A stretch of 64,000 nt of DNA. Source: Planctomycetaceae bacterium. GTDB taxonomy: Bacteria; Planctomycetota; Planctomycetia; Pirellulales; Pirellulaceae. Positions 1 through 9,428 of the stretch are shown one piece after another (the first letter of the stretch is position 1; each line of letters begins with the position of its first letter). Location of the stretch: positions 313,745-377,744 of the forward strand of contig JACKHN010000006.1 of the NCBI GenBank assembly GCA_020638975.1, read 5' to 3'. The position numbers and the translations under genes were made by a program. The notes under the pieces were generated by a model. The model worked only from the letters and a program-made list of their open reading frames with translations, was not told the origin of the DNA and ran no database searches.

Positions 1-1209
1 GCCGTCAACTTGATCCAGTGGGGAGTGCTGGGCCAAGTGCATCACATTCGCGCTCAATGGCATCGCGGCAACCTGCCCGGTCGAGACAGCTGGCAGCCGC
101 CATTGCCCGGTGGTGAAGAGGTTGTTTCGGGCGGCACGACCAAGGTTGAAGACCGAATCCTGAAAGAGCTGCGATCTTATGAGAATAAGGTAAAGAGTGG
201 TGATCTCCCTGCGGCTGAATACGACATAATGCAGAAGAAAGTCGCCCAATGGACCGCCTGGAACGAAGATCGCAAAGTCTCTGCGAAGGACTTCGGATAT
301 GAGGATCTGACGCTCAGCAACGGTCGCAAGCGTTCCGCAATGGAAGAACTGTGTCGCTGGCGACTTTGGGAACGGACGGGTGGTGGTCTGATGGCCGAAC
401 TCGGCAGCCACCAACTCGACGCTTCCAGTATTTTCGTCAGCGCATTGCACAACCGTGGCAAGGCTCGCAAAGATCAAGTCCACGTCCATCCCTTGTCGGT
501 TCACGCCGTTGGCGGTCGACATGTATTCGCTTTGGATCGCGACGCCGATGATCATGTGTATTGCATGTTCGAGTTCCCAGGCCCTCACTACGACAGCACG
601 TTTGACGTGGGCTATCGTGACAGCGTCAGCAACCTGCCTGACCCAAAGACGGGTGTCCCCGGCTACGACACCGACCCCAACAAGAAGATCGTCGTGACGT
701 ACTCGTCGATCAACGGCAACGGTTTCGGTGGTTACGGCGAAGTCGTGCTTGGTTCAAAAGGAACACTGATTCTAGAGACGGAGCAGGAAGTCATGCTGTA
801 TCGCGACGACGATACGTCCTCGCGAATTAAGGTCAAAGACAGCAAGGCCGGACCCGTACTCGATACGCAAGCCAGCGGTGCGCCGACCGCAGATTCTTCG
901 CTCGCTAAGGCCGCCGACTCGGGCCCCATCAGTCGCGGCTACACAGAAGAGATGGAGCACTGGGCGTGGTTGATTCGCAACGCTGATCCACGCGACACCG
1001 ACGTCGACGCACAACCGCGTTGTCGTCCCGAAGTTGCCATGGGCGACGGGATCATCGCACTCACCTCGAACATCGCCATCAAGCGATCTTCACGCGGCGA
1101 AAGCGGGTACATCGAGTTCAAAGATGCCTGGTTCGATATCCACAGCGACGAAACGCCAGACGGCAGCGATGTCACTGTCGAATACGACAAACTGGTGAAG
1201 AAAGCATAA
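1..1209 (+). CDS. Gfo/Idh/MocA family oxidoreductase, C-terminal part (5' end outside window)
   Basis: The reading frame is open from base 1 and ends at a TAA at 1207-1209, so the N-terminal Rossmann half lies to the left of the window. The first visible residues (NLIQWGVLGQVHHIRAQWHR) and the stretch around residues 115-140 (ELCRWRLWERTGGGLMAELG, then SHQLD) resemble the substrate-binding half of planctomycete-type Gfo/Idh/MocA proteins. The family uses NAD(P) to oxidise or reduce sugars, inositols or related polyols. The C-terminal part contains a typical GYGEVVLGSKGTLILE strand region and EEMEHWAWLIRN near the end. Substrate unknown. A sugar-phosphate isomerase/epimerase-like gene follows on the same strand after about 290 bp, a pairing common in polyol catabolism. 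The family is confident; the exact reaction is not. Confidence 0.88.
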   Translation, partial: AVNLIQWGVLGQVHHIRAQWHRGNLPGRDSWQPPLPGGEEVVSGGTTKVEDRILKELRSYENKVKSGDLPAAEYDIMQKKVAQWTAWNEDRKVSAKDFGYEDLTLSNGRKRSAMEELCRWRLWERTGGGLMAELGSHQLDASSIFVSALHNRGKARKDQVHVHPLSVHAVGGRHVFALDRDADDHVYCMFEFPGPHYDSTFDVGYRDSVSNLPDPKTGVPGYDTDPNKKIVVTYSSINGNGFGGYGEVVLGSKGTLILETEQEVMLYRDDDTSSRIKVKDSKAGPVLDTQASGAPTADSSLAKAADSGPISRGYTEEMEHWAWLIRNADPRDTDVDAQPRCRPEVAMGDGIIALTSNIAIKRSSRGESGYIEFKDAWFDIHSDETPDGSDVTVEYDKLVKKA

Positions 1210-1268
1210 AGAGCAACCTGTTCTACTTCTACACCCGCACGACGGACGTCCGCGTCCGCAAGCACAGG

Positions 1269-1396
1269 GCAATTCATTTGTTGACGTTGCACAAGATGTA
1301 CGACGGGCCTCCGAGCCCGTCGAATAACGACTTGGATTCATCGACGGACGCGGAGGCCCGTCGTACAAACCTCTCAGTTTGAAAAACTGAAAGGCC
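1269..1396 (+). repeat. Interspersed repeat family A, copy 1 (hairpin element)
   Basis: Non-coding DNA between two same-strand genes. It contains a perfect 17-bp inverted repeat, TGTACGACGGGCCTCCG at 1297-1313 and its complement at 1351-1367, followed by a short hairpin (TCAGTTT-GAA-AAACTGA, about 1375-1391). Related sequence occurs at 28157-28258 (with its own inverted repeat) and 58198-58250 (flanks only, the large hairpin missing). The 17-bp stem could form a strong RNA hairpin and may act as a terminator or processing site between the two genes; that role is inference. Confidence 0.75.
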
Positions 1397-1502
1397 ATGA
1401 ATGCAAGCATGCTCGGGTGGGCAGCACCATGCGCACTGTGTACCATGAACGCCGTTGTTCTAATTGCAACTTATGGCTTCGTACGACACGGGAGATGCAG
1501 TG

Positions 1503-2345
1503 ATGGAAAAGTGGCCGATTGGTGTGTTCACGAGTGTTGATGCAGGACTTGGTGTGAAGCTTGAAGTCGCTTCCGAATTGGGCATTCCCACGATCCAATT
1601 GCACGCACCTGCCAAAGCAACTCGCACGCAAGCGAATGCCGACAAGTTCCTCGCGAGATTGGCCGAGCTTGGTATCCAATTGACTTGTGTCTTCGGTGGC
1701 TTTGAAGGCGAGAGTTATGCCGATATCCCAACCGTCTCGAAAACAGTCGGCCTCGTGCCGCCAGAGACGCGCGCGGCGAGAACGCAAGAGATGAAGGAGA
1801 TCGCCGATTTCGCCAAGATGCTCAAATGCGATGTCGTGGGACTGCACCTGGGCTTTGTCCCTCACGACACGAACGACCCGCTTTATGCCGACGTTCTCGC
1901 CGTGACTCGCGAACTGTGCGACCACGCCAAAGCAAATGGTCAAAACGTACATCTCGAAACCGGACAGGAAACTGCCGACGCCTTGCTACATTTCATCGGC
2001 GACGTGCAACGAGACAACCTGTTCATCAACTTCGATCCTGCGAACATGATTCTGTACGGAACTGGCGAACCGATCGAAGCGTTGAAGAAAGTCGGCAAAT
2101 ACGTTCGCAGCATTCATTGCAAGGACGCCAAGTGGGCTGCCAAGCCCGGCGAAGAATGGGGCCAGGAAGTGCCGCTCGGCGAAGGTGCCGTCAACATCGA
2201 GAACTATCTGCGTACGCTCAAGGAAATTGGTTATACCGGCCCGTTGACGATTGAGCGAGAAATTCCGCAAGAGCCAGATCGTCAAAAGGTTGAGATCAGC
2301 CACGCGAGCAATCTGCTGACGGAACTGAAGCAAAAGGTCGGCTAA
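1503..2345 (+). CDS. Sugar phosphate isomerase/epimerase family protein (xylose isomerase-like TIM barrel)
   Basis: A 280-aa protein with the AP endonuclease 2/xylose isomerase-like barrel pattern: GIPTIQLHAP near the N-terminus, GLHLGFVPHD in the middle, NVHLETGQE, then INFDPANMILYG, VRSIHCKDAKW and GPLTIEREI, the usual metal-ligand Glu/Asp/His strands. An upstream in-frame TTG (1464) and ATG (1473) exist, but the ATG at 1503 has GGAGA at 1491-1495 with 7-nt spacing and the protein begins cleanly at MEKWPIGVFTSV, so it is preferred. Members isomerise or epimerise sugars, inosose or hydroxypyruvate. The gene follows a Gfo/Idh/MocA dehydrogenase, suggesting a joint polyol or sugar catabolic role. 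No signal peptide, so cytoplasmic. Confidence 0.88.
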   Translation: MEKWPIGVFTSVDAGLGVKLEVASELGIPTIQLHAPAKATRTQANADKFLARLAELGIQLTCVFGGFEGESYADIPTVSKTVGLVPPETRAARTQEMKEIADFAKMLKCDVVGLHLGFVPHDTNDPLYADVLAVTRELCDHAKANGQNVHLETGQETADALLHFIGDVQRDNLFINFDPANMILYGTGEPIEALKKVGKYVRSIHCKDAKWAAKPGEEWGQEVPLGEGAVNIENYLRTLKEIGYTGPLTIEREIPQEPDRQKVEISHASNLLTELKQKVG

Positions 2346-2359
2346 GGCTCCGTTCGCGA

Positions 2360-2740
2360 TTATGCATCGTTCTTCGACGCGGTCTTTGTCTGCCGTTTCG
2401 CCTTTGGATTCGGCAGCGGCTTGAAGATCCAACCGACGAATTGCAAGAACGCGATCGCCGCGACAACGGGACCTAGGTACAGGATCATCCGAGGTCGCGC
2501 GGCGACGACGAGCCCACTGACCGTGATGGCTCCCATCAGCCAAGGCGGGAACCGTTTCATCAGACCAACGAGTTGAGGGAACGCCAGCCAGATGGCCCCC
2601 AGCATCAATCCAACTCGGATACAGATGCTCGCGAACATACTCCACTGACTGTCACTCGCCCCTTTCACCAACAGTAGGCTCACGCCGCCGATCAGAAAAG
2701 CGACGCCAAAGAGTCCCATGATGTGTCGGCGGATGTCCAT
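2360..2740 (-). CDS. Small integral membrane protein of unknown function
   Basis: A 126-aa protein, not assigned to a family. The ATG at 2740 (MDIRRHIMGLFG) is chosen over a TTG nine bases upstream. Hydrophobic segments lie near residues 6-27, 37-57, 66-84 and 85-107, so three to four membrane helices are likely, and the tail is Lys/Arg-rich and polar (PNPKAKRQTKTASKNDA). It converges with the isomerase-like gene, the two stops being only 14 bp apart. Nothing in the sequence points to a substrate or partner. Confidence 0.6.
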   Translation of the reverse strand: MDIRRHIMGLFGVAFLIGGVSLLLVKGASDSQWSMFASICIRVGLMLGAIWLAFPQLVGLMKRFPPWLMGAITVSGLVVAARPRMILYLGPVVAAIAFLQFVGWIFKPLPNPKAKRQTKTASKNDA

Positions 2741-3047
2741 GTGATTCAACGAGTTGCGGGATAAGGCGGCTAAGAGGAATCGATTCTAACAGGTCCGCCG
2801 TTCGCCAGGGAAAGGTGAGATTGCAGCCCGACTTGCTAAATCCCGGTGCTGCCAAAGCTAAGTCTAGTAAGAACCAGTCGACATATCTATAATCGCTGAT
2901 GCATCGCAATGCTGTGTGTCGAGTTTTATTTGTAGCACGTATTGCTCGCTTGTTGCAGGATTCGACCACCGAGTGCTTGCGACAACCCACCATAAACGTG
3001 ATATGCCCCGCGATTAAGAACCCACCTCGATATCAGGCGACTTCGTT
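2741..3047. other. Intergenic region, nothing recognised
   Basis: About 300 bp between the divergent membrane-protein gene and the first DUF1501 gene, so promoters for both should lie here. No convincing sigma-70 boxes, repeat or RNA was recognised. Open frames crossing it have compositions unlike the neighbouring genes. Confidence 0.4.
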
Positions 3048-4388
3048 ATGAGTTTGTCGAAGAACTGTGAAGGCGCAACGCGACGCGACTGTCTGCGACT
3101 CGGATTAGGCACGCTGATCGGAGGCGGGCTTGTCGACGCCTTGCGTGTTCGCGGTATCGCCGCGCAAACCAACGGTCGCGAAGCACAGGCCAAGGCCTGT
3201 ATCTTGATTTGGATGGATGGCGGGCCGACGCATTTCGAGACGTTCGATCCCAAGCCCGATGCTCCCGCCGAGATCCGAGGTGACTTTGGCACGGTTGCCA
3301 CAAAGGTTCCTGGGGTTCATTTCTCGGAACACATGACCAAGCTCGCGTCGAGCCTGGACAAGTTCGCGATGATTCGTTCGATCCGCCACAACCAAGGCAA
3401 TCACGGTGCGGGCAATCACTACATGATGACCGGAGCACCACCGCGAATTCCCGTCGGTTGCGGTGCCTTCGTTAGCTTTCATCCCAGCATGGGCAGCGTC
3501 GCAGCTCATGAACTGGGCGGCAGGAATGCATTGCCTTCCTACTTCTCGATGCCGCAGATGTCGCGATCCGGTGGGCCCAACTTCTTGGGTGCTCAATACG
3601 CTCCGTTCGTTGTCAGTGACGATCCGAATCGAGACAACTTCCGCGTTCGCGATGTGGCCGTTCCTAAAGACCTGCTCGGCGACCGCTTTGATCGCCGCAC
3701 CGATCTCCGCTCATTAGTCGACCGCATGAAACGCATCAACGACGAAGCGGCCGGCGATCCGGTGACAGCGCTCGACACGTACTATCAGCAAGGCTACGAC
3801 CTTGTCCTCTCGCAGGACGCGCAAGCCGCATTCGATGTCAGTCGTGAAGACGCCAAGGTCCGCGATGCCTATGGTCGCAATTCGTTCGGCCAACGTTGTT
3901 TGCTCAGCCGTCGGTTGGTGGAAGCTGGCGTGCCCTTTATCACCGTTTACGACGGCGGTTGGGATCACCATTCCGATATCTTCGGGGCCTGCCGCAAACG
4001 ACTGCCCGATTGGGATGCGACGGTCGCCACATTAATTAGCGATTTGGACGAGCGTGGCATGCTGGAGTCGACGTTGGTCGTTGCACTCGGTGAATTCGGT
4101 CGCACGCCAAAGATTTCGACCCTGTCCGGGCAAACACAACCCGGTCGTGATCATTGGGCCAACGCAATGTCGGTGCTAATCGCAGGCGGTGGCATTCCCG
4201 GTGGCACCGTTGTCGGAGCGACCGATCGCACAGGCCATTCGGCGATTGAGAACGTCCTGTCGCCGGAGAACTTCGTCTCGACGATCTATACGAAGCTCGG
4301 CATCGATCCGGACAAGATCCTCTACACGCCGCAAGGTCGACCGTCCCACTTGGTGAGCGACCCGACACCAATTCGCGAGTTGTGCTAG
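3048..4388 (+). CDS. DUF1501 domain-containing protein, Tat-exported
   Basis: A 446-aa protein. The N-terminus (TRRDCLRLGLGTLIGGGLVDAL) is a twin-arginine-type signal. The mature part has the hallmarks of DUF1501, an alkaline-phosphatase/sulfatase-like fold common in Planctomycetota: LIWMDGGPTHFETFDPKPDAP, SIRHNQGNHGAGNHYMMTG, FGQRCLLSRRLVEAG, VYDGGWDHHSD, VALGEFGRTPK and GRDHWANAMSVLIAGGG. The conserved Asp/His/Glu residues suggest a metal-dependent hydrolase, but no substrate is established for the family. Such genes usually neighbour DUF1549/DUF1553 genes, as a second copy does here. The gene ends 2 bp before a family B repeat. Confidence 0.92.
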   Translation: MSLSKNCEGATRRDCLRLGLGTLIGGGLVDALRVRGIAAQTNGREAQAKACILIWMDGGPTHFETFDPKPDAPAEIRGDFGTVATKVPGVHFSEHMTKLASSLDKFAMIRSIRHNQGNHGAGNHYMMTGAPPRIPVGCGAFVSFHPSMGSVAAHELGGRNALPSYFSMPQMSRSGGPNFLGAQYAPFVVSDDPNRDNFRVRDVAVPKDLLGDRFDRRTDLRSLVDRMKRINDEAAGDPVTALDTYYQQGYDLVLSQDAQAAFDVSREDAKVRDAYGRNSFGQRCLLSRRLVEAGVPFITVYDGGWDHHSDIFGACRKRLPDWDATVATLISDLDERGMLESTLVVALGEFGRTPKISTLSGQTQPGRDHWANAMSVLIAGGGIPGGTVVGATDRTGHSAIENVLSPENFVSTIYTKLGIDPDKILYTPQGRPSHLVSDPTPIRELC

Positions 4389-4390
4389 GC

Positions 4391-4480
4391 CGGTCTTTGG
4401 GTAAGTGTAGCGTTGTTTCGTCAAGATTCACTGGGAATCAGACCGCCACATCCGCGACACGTCCGTGCGACTCGCACTAG
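4391..4480 (+). repeat. Interspersed repeat family B, copy 1, filling a convergent gap
   Basis: A 90-bp sequence beginning CGGTCTTTGGGTAAGTGTAG and ending near a palindrome GTGCGACTCGCAC followed by TAG. It occupies essentially the whole space between the stop codon of one DUF1501 gene (4388) and the stop of the convergent DUF1501 gene (4481). Homologous copies occur at 31509-31589 (opposite orientation) and 50157-50245, each next to a stop codon. A terminator-like or REP-like role is likely but unproven. Confidence 0.8.
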
Positions 4481-5794
4481 TTACGCGAAGCACTGAGCAA
4501 CAGGTAATCCACGATCCGTGATCGGAACCGGTCGCACGCCGTCGTACAACTCTTTCGCGTGATCGATGCCCATCGCTCGGTAGATCGTCGCGTGGAAGTC
4601 AGCGATCGAGACGGGGTTATCGAGAATGACGTTACCGAGTTCATCGGTCGTGCCGACCGCTTGTCCCGTTTTCAGGCCGCCGCCGGCGAGCACCATGCTG
4701 AACGCTTTGCTGTAATGACCGCGCCCCCCTCCCCCATCAAATTCGGGAGGACGACCAAACTCCGTGGCCACAACGATCAGCGTCTTATCAAGTCGCTGCC
4801 GTCTCTCGAGATCTTCAATCAGCGCGGCGAAGGCCTGATCAAGTTGCTCGATCATGATGTGCTGATTCAACTGCCCTTCATTGTGCGTATCCCAACCGGT
4901 GCCGTTGATGAAGTTCAAGTTGAAGGATACTTCGACGAACCGTACACCTTCTTGAACGAGACGTCTCGCCAATAAGCAACGCTGACCGAACTCGCCACCA
5001 TAAGCCCCGCGCACCGAATCCGCCTCGCTCTTGAGGTCGAACACACTCATAAACTTTGGCCCAGCGAGCTTTAGTCCTTCGATGCTACTGGCCGCGTAGT
5101 CCTCTAAACGCCGTTGACCTGGATTCCGCTCAAGATAGGCTCGTCGCAGTTCGGCGAGCATGGCCTCACGGCGTTGTTGTCGCAGGTCCGTCACATCCGC
5201 AGGTCGTTTGAGACCCGTTGGACCAAGTTCGGTTTCGGTCAAATACAGATAGCTGTGCTTTGCTCCCAAGAAGCCGGGCCCGCGACTCGCGCTTGGATAG
5301 CCCATCACGACGTATGCGGGCACGCCTTCGCCACGAGCGCCCAACTCATGCGAGGCTACTGATCCGATCGACGGGTACACCGTTGTCCCAGTTGGTGGAC
5401 GCCCGACGTGAACGCGGTTCACGGCTGCCGCATGTTCGTCGATGACGTCATGATGACACGTGCGCATAAGGATAGTTCGATCAAGCAACTTGGCCATGCG
5501 GGGCAAGTGTTCGCAGACATTGACGCCCTCGATCGCCGTCGGAATCGCGTCGTAGTAGGAGCCCGCCTTCTTTGCTTTCGCATCGCCCTTCTTCTTCGGG
5601 TCCCAAGTATCGATGTGGCAGGCTCCACCACCCAACCACAGGAAGATGCAGCTGTCAGCGGTCGCCGTCGGAGCGGCATTCGCGACAGTATCGTCAGCGA
5701 ACAGGCGGTTGGTAAACAAGCTTGAACCGGTGGCCAGGGCGACCGTCGCTCCTGAAGCTCGCAGAAAATCGCGGCGTGTAGATAAGTGAGTCAT
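4481..5794 (-). CDS. DUF1501 domain-containing protein, Tat-exported, paired with DUF1549/1553 gene
   Basis: A 437-aa protein beginning with a twin-arginine-type signal (TRRDFLRASGATVALATGSS). DUF1501 landmarks follow in order: CIFLWLGGGACHIDTWDPK, MRTCHHDVIDEHAAAVNRVH, FGQRCLLARRLVQEG, GWDTHNEGQLNQH, VVATEFGRPPEF, GHYSKAFSMVLAGGG. It starts 62 bp downstream of the stop of the DUF1549/1553 gene on the same strand, the standard planctomycete pairing, and is probably cotranscribed with it. The role is unknown; metal-dependent hydrolysis of a surface or polymeric substrate is a family-level guess. Confidence 0.92.
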   Translation of the reverse strand: MTHLSTRRDFLRASGATVALATGSSLFTNRLFADDTVANAAPTATADSCIFLWLGGGACHIDTWDPKKKGDAKAKKAGSYYDAIPTAIEGVNVCEHLPRMAKLLDRTILMRTCHHDVIDEHAAAVNRVHVGRPPTGTTVYPSIGSVASHELGARGEGVPAYVVMGYPSASRGPGFLGAKHSYLYLTETELGPTGLKRPADVTDLRQQRREAMLAELRRAYLERNPGQRRLEDYAASSIEGLKLAGPKFMSVFDLKSEADSVRGAYGGEFGQRCLLARRLVQEGVRFVEVSFNLNFINGTGWDTHNEGQLNQHIMIEQLDQAFAALIEDLERRQRLDKTLIVVATEFGRPPEFDGGGGRGHYSKAFSMVLAGGGLKTGQAVGTTDELGNVILDNPVSIADFHATIYRAMGIDHAKELYDGVRPVPITDRGLPVAQCFA

Positions 5795-5856
5795 TGTCTT
5801 CGTACTTGCGTGTTAGATCGCTGATTTCGATGGGGGAGTTGAACGAACTACGGACA

Positions 5857-8800
5857 TTACGGAATGAAAATGAACTCCGGGGAATTGAACATCGCCCACA
5901 CCACGTCCTCCATCCGCTCGCGCCAATCCGCGGCAAGCCCCGGCGTCGGCGGATCGCCGGCTTGGACTTCGCGTTCCATTTCGAGTTTGATCCTCGTGGC
6001 TTCGGCACTCAGATGATTCGACCACGACACCGTGTTTCGTTGTTTCTTGCGTTCTGGTTGGTGCGTAGCGTTCAATACGCGCGACTCAAACCCATCGCGA
6101 ATCATATCGACGAACATTGACTGTTCAGTGGCGGTGGGCGGTCGCGATAAGATTTGCAGCGACACCGCTTCGACGAGTGTTTCCGGGGTTGAATCGTCGA
6201 GACAGAACCCCGTGATGGCATTGTCATCCGACAGTCGCACCGCCCTCGCGCCGATGACTCCGTTGGCAAGCGTCAATGGCTGAAGCACCGTCGGCGATTG
6301 TTCGCGGACGGTCAACGGATTGGGCCGCGAGTCGCGCCAGCCGTAAGCTAACAGTAAATCGATCACGCTTTGCGACATCGGCAGAGCAAGCGCTGGTCGA
6401 TCACGCTCATTCGAAAGTGAAGTAAACTGCCATGCTCGATTCGGATCGCCGAGGTTCAGGAACGAATCGACGGGCCTGCGGCCTTCGGGATCAAGGGTTA
6501 ATGATTCCGCTCGCATCTGCTTACCCGATGCGGCGAACAGCGAGTCGACCAATTGTTCAGCGGACATACGGCGGCGCGTCGGCGAGGCGAATAGGTCCGC
6601 ATCTACGTCCGAGTCGGTTGCGACTTGGCGTTGATACGTATGCGAGTTAAAGATCAGTCGAGCCACATGCTGCAGATCGTAGCCACTGACGATAAGTTGT
6701 CGTGAAAGGTATTCGAGCAATTTGGGATGCGAAGCTTCCTGGTCAGTTTCCCAGTCATCCACCGGTTCGATCAGGCCCCGACCTAGATAGCGTCGCCATA
6801 ATCGATTGACCAGTACCTTCGCGAATCGATTGTCATGCGACGAGGTGATTGCGGCGGCAAGTTGCTCTCGCGTATCTCCGACTTGGCGAAAGTATTCGAG
6901 CGAATCGGGGTCGATTTCTAGCGAGGCGAAAGGCCAAGTCGGATCGATCTTGGTACCGGGTTTCAGCGTAATTTCGACCAGCGGCTTCCTGGCGCCTTCA
7001 CTGACCGGCACGGTGCTCGTCTTCGGCAAGGTAATCGTCTTGCGTTCCAACATGGCCGCGAGGCTGAACAGTTCCTGCTGCTTGAAAGGATGGTACGGTG
7101 CGTCATGGCATCGGGCACAGGTCATGTCCATGGCGAGGAAAGCTTTGCCGAGTACATGTGCTTTGGCAGCGAAAGGCACGTCGTTCTGGGTGGCCATCGC
7201 GAACCCCGCCGGACCGCCGTAGTAGGTGCTTCCTTCCATGAGCACCAACTCGGTGACGAATCGATCCATCGGTTTGTTGTCGAGAAACGACTCGTAGATC
7301 CACCAGCGAAACGGCCCCGTGTTGTTAAGTTTAGGCTTCAAGATGCCAGGGTTTTCGGCGAGCACGTCCTGCCAGTAGCCAACCCAATGATCGGCCCAAC
7401 GAGGATCGTCGAGCAATCGGTCGATGACGCGACTGCGGCGATCGGGGCTCTTATCGGAAAGGAAGTTCGCGACTTCACTGCGGGACGGGACGATGCCGAC
7501 GGTGTCGAGCGTCACTCGCCGCAGAAACGCATAGTCGTCCGTCAATTCAGAAGTGGCGACGCCTTCTTGGGTAAGCCGCTCCGCAATGAACCGGTCGACT
7601 TCGTTGTAGACTGCAATGTCGGATGTTATTCCGGCAGGGACAGGGCCAGGCGTCTGCTCAATCGCTTCGCGTGCTGCGTCGTGGCGACGGTCCCAATACT
7701 GCTTCCATTGTTGCGAGGCCAGCTCGCGGTTCTCGCGGTCGATCGTTGCGAGCAAGTCGCGAAGCTCATCGCGATGAGCGCTCCATGCCTCTTCGGTCAG
7801 CGAAACTGGGGCCGCACCGTCTGCAGATAATAGTGCGAACGGTTCGCCCGGCTTGGCGATTGCCACACACAACTCATCCAGTTCAAGTCGCAATCCACTG
7901 CCGCCGACAATCGCGTCAAGTCGCAAAATGTGTTCGCCTTCCGTTAACTCGACGGTGGCAAACTGTTCCTGACAACCGGGCGGCAATTCTCGAAGATCCG
8001 ATCGATCGGAAGCCACAGACTCCGGAACTTCTTCGTGACCGCTGGCGTTACGACTTGTTTCGCCTGTTTGCGCAACAAGCTTCCCGTCGATGTAAAACCT
8101 CGCCGCGTTCTTTGATCGAACGAGTATCTGGTACTCACCAGCTTCATTCGCCAACACGACTCGCCTTGCTCTCGCCCGCAACAAGAACGGATTCGACCGA
8201 TCATCGATGACGCCTGTTGAGTTGTACTTCTTGGGATAGCCTACGAAGGCGAACGAAGGCTGAGCATACTCAAAAGTGGACTCCCGCTTGTTAAGTGTCC
8301 AGGCCGTGCCTGGCGGCAGTTTTTCGAACAGTTGCGTGACGATGGAACCGCGTGGCAGATCGACCGCCGAGGCGAACTCCGCCTCAACCGGATCAGGCGT
8401 GATGGCCTGATATCGATCGCGCAGTCGCTGATCGTCGACCGCCTTGCGATAGATCGCAACTTCATCAATTCGTCCGACCAAGGTACTGCCGATGTTGCCG
8501 CCCATCGAAGTGCCGATCCAAACGTCGTCGTTATCAACAACCGGCGGATCGGTCGTCGGGCCGCCCATGTCCCACGACCCTTGGGAGACTTGCCCGTCAA
8601 CATAGGCCCGGATCTTTTCGGGCTGGCCGAATTCGTAGACGACGGCAACATGATGCCAAGTGCCGTCGACGACGAACCCGACGTCCGAATTCCAACGATG
8701 GAACGCCTGGGGACGCCCTTCGGTTGCGGCTTTGCGAAACAAAAAGCTCACGCGAGCCGTGCCATTCATGCCGCGCAGCCGGAGGGCATAGTTCTGATTG

Positions 8801-9264
8801 TCGGAGGCGTAGCCTTTGTTCTGGGTTCGTCCTTTGCCAAGGATATAGGCCTGCTGATCATTGCTTACCGCAGAGGGATTAACCCACGCTTCGATCGTGA
8901 TCGTTTCGCCGTTTGCAAAATCAAGTACGCTGTTCTCACCGGGATCGGGAACGCGGACCAGATTCTTTGCTCCACTGATCGTGAGCGACCGATTCTCGTC
9001 GTCAAACAGCGGGTATTCTTTGGGAGTAGGGCCAGCGTTTCCGAGTGTCGCATTTCCTTCCAAGTGCCCGACTAGGTTGGTGCCATCGATCGAGTTCGCA
9101 ACGCATTCTGTGCCGTGAGACTCACTGAAATGCCAATGCGCGATGGGCCCATCTTCACGTATCATTTCGGCATAGGCCTTCAAACGGGTGACACGTTCTT
9201 CGTCGCCTGCCGCGGCGGAACAGATCACGACCGTGAACACGATAACAGCAACCAAACATCGCAT
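5857..9264 (-). CDS. LamG + DUF1549 + DUF1553 protein with cytochrome-like CxxCH motif
   Basis: A very large (1135 aa) secreted protein. Signal peptide at about residues 1-19; a LamG/concanavalin-like domain at about 60-290 (TITIEAWVNP, GTWHHVAVVYEFG, VWIGTSMGGNIGS, GRIDEVAIYRKAV); a beta-rich region at about 310-470; DUF1549 from about 545 (VDRFIAERLTQEG, FLRRVTLDTVGIVP, RWADHWVGYWQDVLAEN); a CARCHD motif at 716-721, the canonical c-type heme CxxCH; and DUF1553 at the C-terminus (NRFAKVLVNRLWRRYLGRGL, DVVWAMFNSPEFIFIP). Start ATG at 9264 follows AGGAGA. Such proteins are characteristic of Planctomycetota and are often linked to polysaccharide use; the reaction is unknown. Usually the heme-domain PSCyt1 precedes DUF1549; here only one CxxCH was noticed. 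Confidence 0.9.
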   Translation of the reverse strand: MRCLVAVIVFTVVICSAAAGDEERVTRLKAYAEMIREDGPIAHWHFSESHGTECVANSIDGTNLVGHLEGNATLGNAGPTPKEYPLFDDENRSLTISGAKNLVRVPDPGENSVLDFANGETITIEAWVNPSAVSNDQQAYILGKGRTQNKGYASDNQNYALRLRGMNGTARVSFLFRKAATEGRPQAFHRWNSDVGFVVDGTWHHVAVVYEFGQPEKIRAYVDGQVSQGSWDMGGPTTDPPVVDNDDVWIGTSMGGNIGSTLVGRIDEVAIYRKAVDDQRLRDRYQAITPDPVEAEFASAVDLPRGSIVTQLFEKLPPGTAWTLNKRESTFEYAQPSFAFVGYPKKYNSTGVIDDRSNPFLLRARARRVVLANEAGEYQILVRSKNAARFYIDGKLVAQTGETSRNASGHEEVPESVASDRSDLRELPPGCQEQFATVELTEGEHILRLDAIVGGSGLRLELDELCVAIAKPGEPFALLSADGAAPVSLTEEAWSAHRDELRDLLATIDRENRELASQQWKQYWDRRHDAAREAIEQTPGPVPAGITSDIAVYNEVDRFIAERLTQEGVATSELTDDYAFLRRVTLDTVGIVPSRSEVANFLSDKSPDRRSRVIDRLLDDPRWADHWVGYWQDVLAENPGILKPKLNNTGPFRWWIYESFLDNKPMDRFVTELVLMEGSTYYGGPAGFAMATQNDVPFAAKAHVLGKAFLAMDMTCARCHDAPYHPFKQQELFSLAAMLERKTITLPKTSTVPVSEGARKPLVEITLKPGTKIDPTWPFASLEIDPDSLEYFRQVGDTREQLAAAITSSHDNRFAKVLVNRLWRRYLGRGLIEPVDDWETDQEASHPKLLEYLSRQLIVSGYDLQHVARLIFNSHTYQRQVATDSDVDADLFASPTRRRMSAEQLVDSLFAASGKQMRAESLTLDPEGRRPVDSFLNLGDPNRAWQFTSLSNERDRPALALPMSQSVIDLLLAYGWRDSRPNPLTVREQSPTVLQPLTLANGVIGARAVRLSDDNAITGFCLDDSTPETLVEAVSLQILSRPPTATEQSMFVDMIRDGFESRVLNATHQPERKKQRNTVSWSNHLSAEATRIKLEMEREVQAGDPPTPGLAADWRERMEDVVWAMFNSPEFIFIP

Positions 9265-9428
9265 AAATCAAAATCTCCTGAAGTGTTCTCATGTCGTAAG
9301 ATACTCACCAGCAGGCAGATCCGTCAAATCGCGTCGCATGCGAGCCCCGATCAACGATGCGTGAATTACTGCTTGTGATCCCGCCCGTCGGATCTTACGA
9401 TGACCGCCTCAACCAAGGAGTTCACATC

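Noticed and set aside
4036..4431. Minus-strand frames that read NLDETTLHLPKDR here and at 49814-50215
   Set aside because: The shared peptide is a translation of the family B repeat and the rest is antisense to real genes; it is not a protein family.
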